Assembly: GCA_029876055.1 (NCBI GenBank)
Contig: CM056877.1
Location: 4,464,001-4,528,000, forward strand
Reading direction: 5' to 3'
Length of the DNA: 64,000 nt
DNA from: Madurella fahalii
Taxonomy: Eukaryota; Ascomycota; Sordariomycetes; Sordariales
Shown here: one piece after another, positions 53,304 to 64,000 of the stretch
Layout: each line of letters opens with the position of its first letter
Position numbering within the stretch: the first letter of the stretch is position 1
Notes under the pieces: model-generated
What the model saw: only the letters and a program-made list of their open reading frames with translations
Database searches by the model: none
Told to the model about the DNA's origin: nothing
Position numbers and translations under genes: made by a program

Positions 53304-56300
53304 CGGCACGCCGGGCTCACCTCTCATGTGGACGTGCTTCGCCACTTCACGAACGGCCTGTCGTTTCCTCTCGCTCGCCCATCACGACTTGGCACGTGGG
53401 AAGCTCCGCTTGCGGAGGCCGACCATTCAGCATGCCCCGCTGCTACCCGAAACAAGGCAGACGTCAATCTGTCTACATTTCAGGGATGCCGAAGACGGAG
53501 ACTGCCGTGTCCATGCCAGCGGCGACTCTGGCAAGCAAGAAGGTGCCCAGGCCTCCCAATGGAGAGACGGTCCACTGCTGTTGCCATCCCTTACCGTCTA
53601 CGCCCGGCTCTGGCGCCGTGAGGATCTCGCTCACGGGACTGACATAGTACCACCTAGTTTAAAAGTTCATTGACGGTTCTATCGTCAGTGTCGGGTGTGG
53701 ACGCTAAGGATGGCAACATCACCTCAAGGACCCCTTTTCCTCGCTAGGAGTCGAGTCTGATCATTCGCACCACAAACGGGAACAATATTAGTAAGGGGGG
53801 GAAAAACAAATGTCTAATTCTCTAGATCCTTCTACTCTAAACCCATGTCTATATTTTCTCTATAGAAACGCCAACATGACCAAAAGCAGATCGCTCCAGA
53901 ATTCGCAAAAGGGACAAGATTTCTGTCCGCCACACCGTATTTCCAAAGACGAAATGCTGCGACCAACGCCTCTAGAGAGAGAGAAAAAAAAAAAGTAGTA
54001 ACCGAGGATTTCGAGAACTGAGCTGACCGAGAAAGATATGTTGAAACGAGCGCTGTTTTAGGAGAGAAAAAGCCAAGGGGGTTGAGAATGCGCAAACCTC
54101 CGAAATCGAAAATGGTGCTGAGAGAGAGAGAGAAGATGACAGACGGCTAGTGGTGGGGCGGGTGCGGCGAGAAGAAAGGTGAAGTACGGACGCGGGATTC
54201 GAGATATGGCGAGACGGGGTGTGACGGGTGTGACGGGTGTGACAAGAAATCCTCCACGATGAACACGAGAACCGAGAGGGAAGACCTAAAAATTGCTGCT
54301 AAGAGGGAAAAAAAAGCCCGCCGGACAAGCTCAACCAAGCACCGAGCCGCCCATGCGGTGGAACCACCGGCGACGGCCGCGCTTCGAGTCCCTCCGAGCG
54401 CGCGAGCAGGGACTGCGGCGGTCAATGCTCGCCGCGGGCCTTAGCGACCCAGGTATGGCAATCGCCGCAACGTATGTGGTAGCAGTCCGTTATGACGCAC
54501 TGAGGGTTCATTTTGTAGCTATTATCTTGGAACCCGCACTGGCAGCATCGCCACCGGTAGTCACAGGTGTAGGAGCTCTATTTTTTGGGGCGCAAAGTAA
54601 GCATAAAGACAAAACTATCAAGCTCCAAGGGGTGCCAGGGAACTGACCCGCTCTCCGTGAGGCATGTTGGGAGATTCTTGGGCGTTGCAAAGGTTATAGA
54701 GTAGGCGTCCGGATCGCGGATGTGATGAAGATGGTGGTATCATCCCGTCTGCTACCGGAGCGCGCCAGGATGCTCTTATGTCTCCCTCGTCGTGGCCATC
54801 GCCCAGCAGCTTGTCTTTGACAATGTGGCTTGGAGGATTAGGCGGAAGGGGACGGATGTCGGTGTGGAACTACACAATAGGAGCCTTTTTGGCCATTCGT
54901 GAGGCATTCTCCAACTATCGGAGGGGCTTAGTTCCACTCGCGGTGTGCTGGCAAACCGTCGCAGCTGGATTGTGTGGAATTGCCGCGTTAGGGCATAAGG
55001 GGGGCGAGGGTGGTTTCCGTGCCAGCGATGAATCCAGTCTCTCTCCGCCGCCGAGACCCCTGCACCTTGAGCACTTCGAGCTTCGGTGAGTGAGAAGGGC
55101 GAGGAGGCCTATGCCACGATGAATGGATGCGAGGCATCTCCCCGGAGCGAGCGAGCTTGATATCCCTCCCGTTTACCACAGCCCCCATTGACCTGTCTGG
55201 GCACATCCGTCGACCGAGGAGCGTCATGGGAGAGATTAGCGGCCGTCTAGTTTGCTCAGAACGGGGCGGGGGCTTGGGAGTTGCCCTTAGCCCACTTAGA
55301 GCCATGAAGAAGTGCAACTGTATAATCCGATCATCGGCTATGGTGTAGTCTCGTTGCCTGTTTCTCCTTTGCCATGCTCTTGCCATAAACGGCACGTAAG
55401 TAGGGCAGTCGGTGTACGATCCTGTGGCAGGGCAACAGTGTGGTAAGACTGTTAGCCCAAGCTGAGAGCAGGGTTAGCATATGCCAGCGTGTATGGCAGA
55501 AGCATCGCGCTTGCCTGACTTGCCGCATTGCATCCAACGACGATGTGTTTGGTCCCGCAGGCCTTTCCCTTGAACCATACCCTCGGAAGCCTAACGGTAA
55601 TAACGGGCCCATGTCGAGTCCCGTGCCGGGGCCGCTCGGCTGACAAGCCAACAGTGCCTCCGGGGCTGCGCCATGCACAACGTATCAATTCATTGTGTGT
55701 ATATTCCATTGGGAATTGCCATTTCTCCCCGTCGAACCCCAAGGCCATTGGGCGTTGACAGAAGGCTATCGTCAGGGGAGGGGTTTGCCACAGCCAGCGG
55801 CGTGATTCCGAAGCGCAGCCAGCGTGGGCAGGGCCGGTAAGACCCGACTTGGGGACGCAGAAAACCACATGTGTGGTTAAGTGCCCAAGGGGGTCGGGTC
55901 GGCGAGCCATGTGGACGCTTCGTTGGCAGGCGTGGTACGATTCGGAGGACGGGTCGAGGTGCGGTCGGCGTAGAGTCCTACTTTCTGGTTTTCCAAACAT
56001 CGGCGTAGCGAACGCTTGAGTTTTGGAGTCTATAGCGGATCTCGGCTCCTAGTCTTGCGTGATGGCAACTTTCTCCATAAGAACCGCCAGCAGGGAAACC
56101 CAGGGACAGAATCTGTGCGGATGGTGCGGCTCTTTTATGGCGGACGGAGGAAAGGGCTGAGAACAGAGCCTCAAGCTCCCTTCAGGCCGACATGCCTTGT
56201 GGAATGGGCGTCCAGGTTCACTAGAAGCCTGATGATACTGCCATAACCGGAAAGCGTCCAGCCCAGCGGCTCACCGTGTGCTCTCCGGACGTGGCGCCCG

Positions 56301-56870
56301 AGTGACCGGTTCACCGATGTACAGAATGACCAAAGCAACGGCAGTGAACTACAATATCTAAACATTCGGGGAAGCCACGGCTTTTACAACTGCTCGGATT
56401 GTCAACCGAGGAGAGTAGTGCGGCCCTCTTTTGGCTTCAGCCTTCGGCAGAGCTTGTGCCCGAAAACGATGAGAAACCCCGCGCGCATGTCTCACAATTC
56501 GGCGTTAGGGTTGGCCGGAAGCAGCCAAATCCCCGACAGCAGGACACTGCGGCCTCAAGTTCCGTTTGTTACTGTTCCCGAGATGGAAAGTCGGGGAAGA
56601 AGGCTGGGGACTGCAGGCGTTCTCGGGGCGGGGGCTTCATCGCAGTCGGGAATTTCCAAATCTTATCAAGGTCCGCATTTCCACGACAGATTTGGTGCAT
56701 ACTGTGTGAGACCGACGCGCATATGTACATGCATGGGCATATACATACTTGCATCATGATACATCCCTCGAGGGAGACCGGGCCGGCAGAGCAGGCCGAA
56801 ACACGGCGCGATGGCCCGGCCATTGGTCAATGGGGGGTTTGAGGGAAAGAAGAATGGCATGATAGCAGGG

Positions 56871-56908
56871 GACGACAGGGGACGACAGGGGACGACAGGG
56901 GACGACAA
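56871..56908 (+). repeat. 10-bp tandem repeat (GACGACAGGG)
   Basis: Three perfect units and a partial fourth (gacgacaagt), with a degenerate unit on each side. Non-coding context. Confidence 0.85.
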
Positions 56909-57480
56909 GTGGACGACATCCCAAGTGCTTCCAGTAGGTTGCCGGGCCGTCGGTTGTCCGCCATCACCGAGCAAATGGAACAAACAACCTGAGGGACGGG
57001 AATCTGTGTGGGGCGGGATGCCCTGCTCAGCGCGCCCAAGCTTCAGGACCCGGAGCTTGGGCCTTCCAGCACAACCCGGGCCCGCCCAATATGTCGGCTC
57101 TTCGTCTGGCTACGTCATTGGCGAACCATTGTCAACCCCACAAGGCCGCAACTCGTTCGGCGTTGGGCTTCTTAACGAGGGCCCTTCCTTTTCCTCTATT
57201 TTGCATGAATCAAACTGTCATGGTGCATCATGCAGCTGCACAGGGCGACACTCCACCGGGTCGCTGATCACAACTGCACCGTTGCTCTTGGCAGTGCCCC
57301 ATTGCCCCATTCAATTTTCTTCTCCATCGCAGTCTGGGAGCTTGTAAAACACTCGTCGAATTTTGCGCTCGAAAGTACATACATCTTGTTAACACTGTTA
57401 CGCCATTTCGTAATCGATCTCCTCATTTTCTTCTTCCCCCTCCTCGAGGCTTGAAAAAGAGGCGCGAGCCAGCTGCTAAG

Positions 57481-58069
57481 ATGGCCATCGGCGGCATGAC
57501 GCTGGGCTATTTGCTCTTTTCCGTTTTACACATCGCTCAGTTCGCCCTGGCGATCACGGTCTGCGCTCTCTATGGAGTAGAGCTCGACCGCGCCCGCAAA
57601 GCCGGCGCACATGCCGAAGGGAAATGGGCAAGTTTCAGACCAGCGCTAGAGTGCCCTCCGCGAACTCTTCCACTAACCTCCTGTAGGTCTACGCCGAGGT
57701 CGTGGGCGGCCTCTCCGCCTTGACGGCAATCCTCTATTGCATCCCATTCATTTTGCGGTTCGCATTGGTCTGGGCATGGAATTTGATACTCTTCATCCTC
57801 TGGATTGTCCTCTTTGGTCTTTTCGGCAGAGTCCGTATACCCGTTTGCTTTCCCCCCCTCCCCCTTACCCGAGGCGCAGCTGACTTGTTCTGCAGATGTA
57901 CATCAACCAAGACGTCGATGGAAATGCCGACATCCAGCGGATGAAAAACGCTGTCTGGGTCGTCCTCGCTAATGCCATCCTGTGGCTCATCGGCACCCTT
58001 GCACATTTCATCTACTGGTGGGGGCATAGGGAGCGCCGGAGCCGCTTCACCAGCCGCGCCAAACTCTGA
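57481..58069 (+). CDS. Four-helix membrane protein, MARVEL-like (154 aa)
   Basis: Three exons: 57481-57627, 57687-57830 and 57896-58069. Intron 1 is of GC-AG type: TGG followed by GCAAGT, ending tgtag, which joins EGKW to VYAEVVGG. Intron 2 uses a weak GTCCGT donor. Four hydrophobic segments are clear: LGYLLFSVLHIAQFALAITV, VVGGLSALTAILYCIPFIL, LVWAWNLILFILWIVLFGLF and AVWVVLANAILWLIGTLAHF. INQDVDGNADIQRMKNAVW lies before the last. This is the layout of small fungal MARVEL-like proteins of unknown role, probably at the plasma membrane or eisosomes. The tail is short and basic (RERRSRFTSRAK). ATG at 57481 begins the first helix directly. Confidence 0.8.
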
Positions 58070-61016
58070 GGTGTGTGGTGATAATAACATCTGGATACCT
58101 GATCCAAAGGAGAGGTGAAGTCAAGTCTGGTCTGGCTTATTGCGCATGATACCATGTATTTGTTTTATTCCCCTGCCTTGTCATTTTCTGGCATTGGAAG
58201 CCAATGTAAGGTTACAAAGATTTGCCCGATATGGGCCTAATAGTAATAGCCAGATGTCTCTAGCACATACATCCACCGAAATTCGCATGCCTAGGGTAGC
58301 TTGGTGAGTTTTGCATGTAACCTGGGCGTTAGACAAACGGAGCTGACGCCCTTATTCGGCTGGGCTGGGCTGGTTCTCGTACGGGAGCAAACAGACAATT
58401 GCATATGACATTTCGCGGCACTCCAAGCACCCGTGGGCGTTGGCCGGAACCAAATCGAGCCAGCAAACCCGCCGCAGGGCATGCGGGAAACACCTCATCC
58501 GGCGAATGGACTGCTTGTTTTCCCCTCTGGAGCTATTCCACCGCCCGTTCCTGATGACGTCAGAGGGTGTTTGGTGAATTTCCACTTCCAAGCTCATCCG
58601 CAGCTCCGAAACCTCCACATCACATGTGGCATCAGCAGCCCTGCCGAGCCAAATCTGTCTTCAATCGAAGGACTACGTAGTGTACACGGGAGGCTTGATT
58701 AGTGCAAAAAGGACCGTGTAGTTCCATGGCAGATCTCCTTTGCGACTTCCACGAGGTGTGCAAATCCGAACAGCCGGGGGAGCAAAAAGAATGAAATCCA
58801 GGAGCGCCAAGACGACGATCAGTTGGGAGCCGCTGCAGCCCGACTTCCCCACCAGAGATATTTCTCCTCGCGGCACATTTGAGCAGAGATCAGCGACAAG
58901 TGCTCGATGGGTGGCCGAATCTCGACATGGAAAATACACGGCAAAGGTAACTTTGACTACGCTGTCACCCCATCTTGCGGCAGTCAGAAACAAGATCTTC
59001 GAGATCGACACATGCTAGGATCAAGCCCAACCTCACAAATCTGGGTCGTTGCAGGTGGTGAAGACTGGTCCTGTATTGTACTTTACATACATAGTAGCAT
59101 GATAGCGGAGTGTAAACCTCTCCAAACAACGCATCTAACCATTCTTTGGTTTTTGGAACCGCCCTAGTGAGTAGAGCCCCCGTCGTGTGTTTTCAGGCTT
59201 CTCTGGCGTGCCGTGTTTTCCAGGAGGCTCAATCGCCCATGTTCGTTAGGCATTGGTTGGCCATGTACCAGGTCCACCACGGGGGTGTGCAACCCCCCAT
59301 CCGGGTTTGTTTGCCTGCAGCATGCCCAATGCCGAGACAGAGCAGCAATTTGGTGACTGTATTGTGGTACTCGGAATGCAGCAGCCCTTTGAAGCGCAGG
59401 GGGAGGGGGGTGGAGGGGTGGGTTCCCACCCTTGAAATAATGCAAAGCAAACTGTGCGATTATCATACAAGCGTCGGATCGATCAGCCCCCTAGGGTCTC
59501 ATTTCCCCACGTCCTCTAAAGGAGGCAACGCGATAGCCGCGGGGGTGGAAGGGGAGGCGCGGTGGAGAGGAAAATACAGATAACGTTATTCGAGCCCACT
59601 TGGCACCCGTGCACTTGGTGACGCTACACAGTATTGTTACCCTAGGAGAAACTCAACATTTGGAATTTTTTGGTCTCTCTTTTTTTTTTTTTTTTTTTCA
59701 GTTGGGGAAATGTGAGCCCCTCCCCTTGTCTCGGCGGGCTTCTCGCACGGCTGAACTGTGGGTAACCGCTACGGAGCGGGCAGCTCTGTGTGGTCTGGTG
59801 GTCTCTCGGCATCCAGCAGCACTCCCTCCATCTTCAGACATTTGGATGAGTTCATGTGGCGTTAATAGACTGCCGCCTTCCGGGTCCCTACCTGCATCGT
59901 CATATTCTATTTGACAGAGAATCGGGAAACCCGCCTGCCAGACCCGTTAGTGGCATGGCCAGTCAGTGGCCCCGGAACCCCACAGCTGCGCCCAGCCGGG
60001 ATGTCGGGGCAAGCCTGTTTGCTTTGACAGGGTTGTCAAGGTCCCCTCCCGTCCTTCTGGGTCTGCTCGGACGGAGGTGGGCCTCTGGTTGAGAATCAAC
60101 ACATGGATCCTTGCTCAAATTTGGGGTGATCAAGGGCAAGGAGCTGGGATATGAATGCAGAATGCTCCCAAGTCGGCTGCGGGCTTCGTGGTGACTACCG
60201 TGGTTCCATGTCCCATCTTTCTGCCATGCACCGCAAACCGAGTATCATTACCAGGCCACAAAACAAACCGCCTACTCCGGCTTGGCTGTCTTCTAACTAC
60301 AGTGTGAGGTGTTCCATCTCGCAGGCCAGCGCCGCTGACGCCCTGGCCCCCCGGTGTATTCTGCGCGTTCCGAGGCATACTAGAGCGTTGTCAGCAAACG
60401 AGAATCCTTCAGCGATCTAAACGAAACGACGGCGAGGCGGTACTTGTTGGGTTGAAAAGCCCAAGCCTATATCTTTCCTCGACTCCCGTCGCATCCATTC
60501 GGCATCCGCTCTCATCCGTCCGAGACCCGACCCTCTTCGCCGTCTCCGGTACTCGCGGACAAGAGCTGTATTGCTGATCGGGCTCTCCCAACTTCAAACT
60601 TGTCCCCTCCAGCGGTTTACTCTCTCAATCGAATTTACTCGACAGTGCGTCGGCTCTTGGCCTCGGCTTGATGCACGAGTAAGCAGCAGCACCTTGCGGT
60701 TCATATCGGTCAATGCAGACACAGTCATCCAAGCTAACCTTATCCGGTGCTTCCCTCATCCCCCAAGGTACCTCAGGTAGGTATCGCCACTGCAATTGCT
60801 CTAGAAACAATATCTTGACCCCTTCCTTGGAGAGATCAAACCTTCGATTGCGGGTGCACATCATCTTGGGGGTTTTATATCACCTGCACCCAACGCTCCT
60901 CATCGCTGACATGGCCTTTTCTTTTAAACACACAGCTGCCACACTCCGTCTCCCGATTTCCCAGCCCTCGCGTGTGCCGTCCGGATCTCAAGACTGCATC
61001 TCCCCGGCCAGCCAAG
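58070..61016. other. Gene-poor region (2.9 kb)
   Basis: No gene supported. Contains a poly-T tract (about 59680-59698) and CT-rich DNA before the next gene. Confidence 0.45.
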
Positions 61017-62799
61017 ATGGAAGCAAACGGCCCTTCTTGGCCACTATCGCTGCCACCAGCACGGCGTGCCAGGCACCAACGAGTGCCGTCTAACTCGTCC
61101 GAAACATCGCACGCGTCTAACGCATCGCACACCTCACGCAGCTCCGAGGAACAGTTCGCTTTCTCTCCCGCTGTCACCCCATCAAAAGAGGATGCACCGT
61201 CTCGAGTCATGGCCTCGGGGTATGCAGCGGGTCATGCGGCAGTCAAGGATGGGCTCCTGTTTGGCAAGGGTACGTATGCACTGTCCGCTTTTCCCCTTCA
61301 CTTGGATTCGAACCCTTCACGTGTCTCCACCATGCCGCCGGGTTGGGACGCTGGACCGACCCGTCACGTTGTGACCGGCCCTGGATTATTAGCCGCTGGA
61401 CGGGCTCGTTGTCGGGTGAGGCCCCAACAGTGGGCTTCCAGGAAACCACGGGGTATTGAGCGGCGCCGGGGGGGGGGGGGGGGGGCTGCAGAGCGCCGGC
61501 ACTGTCCGGGTAGACGGGCGCCACAGCGGGGTTTCCGGCTCCCGGAAGCTGTCTGTAACCCCCAGGCCTCATCCGAACCCCCAACACACTGAGAGGCGCA
61601 TCTGCAGTGGGGTCACTGCGATGCTCCCCTTCGAGGCATCTCAACCCTTGCCCGTGCTTGCATGGTCACAAAAACACTGCGTCATAGCGTGCCAGCCGAA
61701 TTCTTCAACCTTCTCAAGCCGGTTGTGTTGACAAACCATTTTCCTGGCAGAACTGAATACCCACCTCCAACCCGAGGATATTTCAGCACCGGCAGAGCAT
61801 GTGAGCAAGCCGATCGATATCGAACCGCCAGGAGGGCGCAAGCACGATATAACCTCAGCAGCTGCTTCTAGCCCACCCGAGCCCTTATCTGCTCGGGGGG
61901 ACATTGCCGGGTACGATACGCTGCTCACATTCCCCTTCCCGTATCGCTTCGCCTAATGCGCGCGCCCGTGGTTGCTGACGTAGGACGTGCGTCGCAGAGG
62001 ATACTTCCCTCTTCATGAAGACGCCCAATCCCGCATCCGAATCCCTCATCCTTTCCACTTGGACGCCGATATGGCCCGAAATCACTCCCTTCAATTGGCC
62101 GCCGAGTCCAGCAAATCCGGCGCAGAGGACCGCTCCTTAGGCTCGGCGAAGCTTTCCGAGCCATCATACTTTCCCTTTCCGACCCAGCCGAGCACATCTG
62201 CTACCCCCGATACGCCCCTCTCGTCGTATATCCCCAACGGAACCCACGACAATGCGGCCCTCCCACTTGGGAAATACTACCCTTCCAACTGGGAGAGACG
62301 GCACGGGAAGACTCGCCCACCTCGGCCCGCCCCCGCAGCGAAACCCGCACCGGCGGCTGTCCAGTCCGAGTCCCAGGTCCCGGTGTACCGTGGAGACCAG
62401 GCGCATGCGCGGTCTGGCTCCGAAGCCCAGCGACGTCTGCAACAATACCAGAGGGACATGGTCGCGCAAGCCGCGATGGCTGCCAGCGCCATCCTATCCA
62501 AGAGCGCGTCCACGCCGAGCTCGGCCGCCGCATCGCCGCACGGCAGGGTCCCGCTGACGATCTTCAAGACGCACAAGCCGGTCTCGCCGAGGCTGCGGCC
62601 GCTTGGAAGCCCCGGGCCGGTCACCCCGATGTCACTAGAAGACGACTACATGGCGCTCGGCGGACCTTTATCTGCCGCGGGTTCCGACCGCCGCGCTGCC
62701 GAGGACAGGAATCTGGGTACGGACGTGGCCGGTAATAGACGGCAACACCGGAAGGACTCGCGCTCTTTGGCAATTGGAATGAGTGCTCTGTCCATTTGA
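61017..62799 (+). CDS. Ser/Pro-rich protein of unknown function (404 aa)
   Basis: Three exons: 61017-61269, 61751-61910 and 61998-62799, 405 codons with the stop. Intron 1 is unusually long (481 bp) and contains an 18-G run; intron 2 has a clear ctgac branch site and joins GDIAG to GYFPLHED. The protein is polar and mostly disordered: a Ser/His-rich start (SETSHASNASHTSRSS), blocks AGHAAVKDGLLFGKG, GYFPLHEDAQSRIRIPHPF and PLGKYYPSNWERR, an Ala-rich helix around EAQRRLQQYQRDMVAQAAMAA and a Pro/Ser/Arg-rich tail. No catalytic motif, signal peptide or membrane segment. I do not recognise the family. An upstream in-frame ATG (60972) exists. Confidence 0.7.
61468..61485 (+). repeat. Poly-G tract (18) inside an intron
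   Basis: An uninterrupted run of 18 G within intron 1 of the Ser/Pro-rich gene, the longest G run in the window. It could form a quadruplex in the pre-mRNA, or be a sequencing problem. Confidence 0.85.
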
Positions 62800-63318
62800 A
62801 CTGAGCATCACCACCACCACCACCCACTAGGTTTCCTTTTCGCACCCCCCCAACAAACAGACTGGTTACGTCTTTTTTTTTTTTTTTTTTCATATGATAC
62901 CCACGATAGATCGGAATCAGGTTTGACAGGGCAGGGCCAGAAAACACGGAACGGCTTGTTGTATCCCTTAGATATCGGTAGCAATTCACCCGCTCACTTT
63001 CTTTTTTTTTTTTTAATCTATCATGTCTCACTTGACACGTAAGGACAGAAGCAGAGAAACGTCGTTTTAAATTTATCATTTGCAAAGTATCCAAAAGAAA
63101 AAGGGTAGATTTACCAATCAAAACCCAGCATCTACCCAAAATTCCCACGTCCCCGTCCTCGCCCCGTTGTCCTCCATGCACCCCCGTACCCAACCATCGA
63201 GCAAACATTTACCCAATCTCTTACGAAAACTATCCATTATTAAAATTGTTTTGTCTTGGACCGTATGTCCCGGACTTCAATTTCCATCGCCGTATGTTGT
63301 CGACGTATCAGAGTGAGA
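62800..63318. other. 3' flanks of converging genes
   Basis: CAC-repeat (62810-62825) and two poly-T tracts (62872-62890 and 63002-63014). No gene seen. Confidence 0.5.
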
Positions 63319-64000
63319 TCAGCAGGGCTTGCAGTAATTGGCCGGGAAGTTGCCCCTGACCCCTCCCAGCTCGCCAACCCACCTGCAAAAAAGCAAACAG
63401 ATAATAAAAGTCAGCCACACGTTTCTTTCTCTTTTCTTGAGCTGTGCGTTTTCCCCGCTAACAACTTCCCCCTTCGTTTCTTTTTTCAGGGGTTGGTGTG
63501 CCACAGGGGGGCTGGGGTTGGGATTGGGATTGGGGTTGAGGTTGTTAAAAAGTACGTACCAGTCCTGGTCCGTCTCCGTCTTGGTGACAATCCTGATCCG
63601 GTCGCCCTCCCGGAACGAGAGGTCTCCCTTCCCCTGGCCGTCGAACGCATACTGCGCGACGACCCACTCGTCGGGCTTGGTGCTCGGGATCCGTTTGGGC
63701 GGCGGCGGAGGTGGCTTCTTTTTGGCGGCGATGCTGGCGCCGAAGCCGTTGGCGAGCTGCGCGACGCTGACGCCGGCGCCGGCGCCGGCGCTTACGGGAT
63801 TGCTAGCTGCAGGACCCCTTGGGCTGAAGTAATCACGCTGCTGGAGGGATGGGGAGGGGTGGCTGAGGTGGTTGGGTAGCACGGGTTCCGTCGCGGTCCG
63901 CCGCACCGCGGCGCCGCCTAGGATGGTGGCCGTCGTGAAGTCGGTGGGGTTCGCGTAGTCGGGTCTGGACTTTGTGGATGAGGCCGGGCTGGGCTGGCGT
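63319..64000 (-). CDS. SH3-domain protein, 3' part (5' end outside the window)
   Basis: The last two exons are visible: from the window edge to 63560, and 63382-63319, split by a 177-bp intron (donor GTACGT, phase 2). The junction restores TDQDW-WVGELGGVRGNFPANYC. The C-terminal SH3 domain is complete: VVAQYAFDGQGKGDLSFREGDRI, the conserved WW, and GNFPANY; the stop follows at once. Before it are a polyproline stretch (KKKPPPPPPKR) and an Ala/Ser/Gly-rich linker. The proline run just before an SH3 and the very C-terminal position recall the BAR-SH3 proteins of fungal endocytosis (Rvs167-like group), but the N-terminal part that would prove it lies outside. The protein probably works at cortical actin patches (inference). 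Confidence 0.87.
   Translation of the reverse strand, partial: RQPSPASSTKSRPDYANPTDFTTATILGGAAVRRTATEPVLPNHLSHPSPSLQQRDYFSPRGPAASNPVSAGAGAGVSVAQLANGFGASIAAKKKPPPPPPKRIPSTKPDEWVVAQYAFDGQGKGDLSFREGDRIRIVTKTETDQDWYVLFNNLNPNPNPNPSPPVAHQPLKKETKGEVVSGENAQLKKRERNVWLTFIICLLFCRWVGELGGVRGNFPANYCKPC

Larger units (their letters stand above)
51614..57480. other. Large gene-poor region (5.9 kb)
   Basis: No gene could be supported on either strand. It begins with the promoter of the phosphatase gene. Visible items are an AT-rich inverted repeat (51965-52022), a TATAAAAG box with a downstream CT-rich tract (53030-53065), a (GA)n run (53279-53303), a 10-bp tcacacccgt/gtgacgggt repeat (54219-54243) and a 10-bp tandem repeat (56871-56908). 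A non-coding RNA or a fast-evolving small gene cannot be excluded. Confidence 0.45.

Noticed and set aside
53118..53673. Frames of 166-167 codons just after the orphan TATA box
   Set aside because: The first has no ATG where it follows the box; the second runs through the (GA)n microsatellite as Arg-Glu repeats and shows no family.

Overview
The window is nuclear DNA of a filamentous ascomycete (Pezizomycotina, most probably Sordariomycetes; the order is a guess). The basis is compact genes with short GT-AG introns (about 50-110 bp, visible CTAAC/CTGAC branch sites), long GC-rich exons, fungal-specific families (DUF6590, STAND/NACHT proteins, an Ayg1 hydrolase, an SSK1 response regulator) and decayed repeats whose differences look like C-to-T/G-to-A transitions, as left by repeat-induced point mutation. 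'RIP' is ambiguous here, so I write 'repeat-induced point mutation' and 'ribosome-inactivating protein' in full.

Left part, 1-12 kb: a decayed accessory region. It holds a LINE RNase H remnant, two diverged copies of one coding fragment in inverted orientation (about 2.6 and 8.5 kb), a minisatellite (8.87-9.32 kb), a possible small zinc-ribbon protein, and three kinase-fold genes: a phosphotransferase pseudogene with one in-frame stop, a Ser/Thr kinase-like gene and a diverged kinase-like gene.

12-23 kb is ordinary gene space: an AYG1-type hydrolase (conidial pigment chemistry), GNA1 (UDP-GlcNAc synthesis for chitin), a class 3 lipase of diacylglycerol-lipase type and an intracellular GH43 glycosidase.

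23-34 kb is accessory again: a STAND/NACHT receptor-like NTPase, a 2-oxoglutarate/Fe(II) oxygenase, a relic-like stretch, and the most striking gene of the window, an intact 505-residue protein with a complete ribosome-inactivating (rRNA N-glycosidase) domain followed by two tandem beta-rich repeats and no signal peptide.

34-64 kb is mostly conserved: a single-pass membrane protein with a Gln-rich tail, a DUF6590 protein, a CCDC97-like protein, a P-loop ATPase, the SSK1-type response regulator, a mitochondrial ribosomal protein (MRPS35/Bot1), a dual-specificity/tyrosine phosphatase, a four-helix membrane protein with a GC-AG intron, a Ser/Pro-rich protein and the 3' end of an SH3 protein cut by the window edge. 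Two large gene-poor gaps (51.6-57.5 and 58.1-61.0 kb) show no supported gene. Intron boundaries were worked out by hand from splice consensus, reading phase and family continuity; all exon sets given sum to whole codons.
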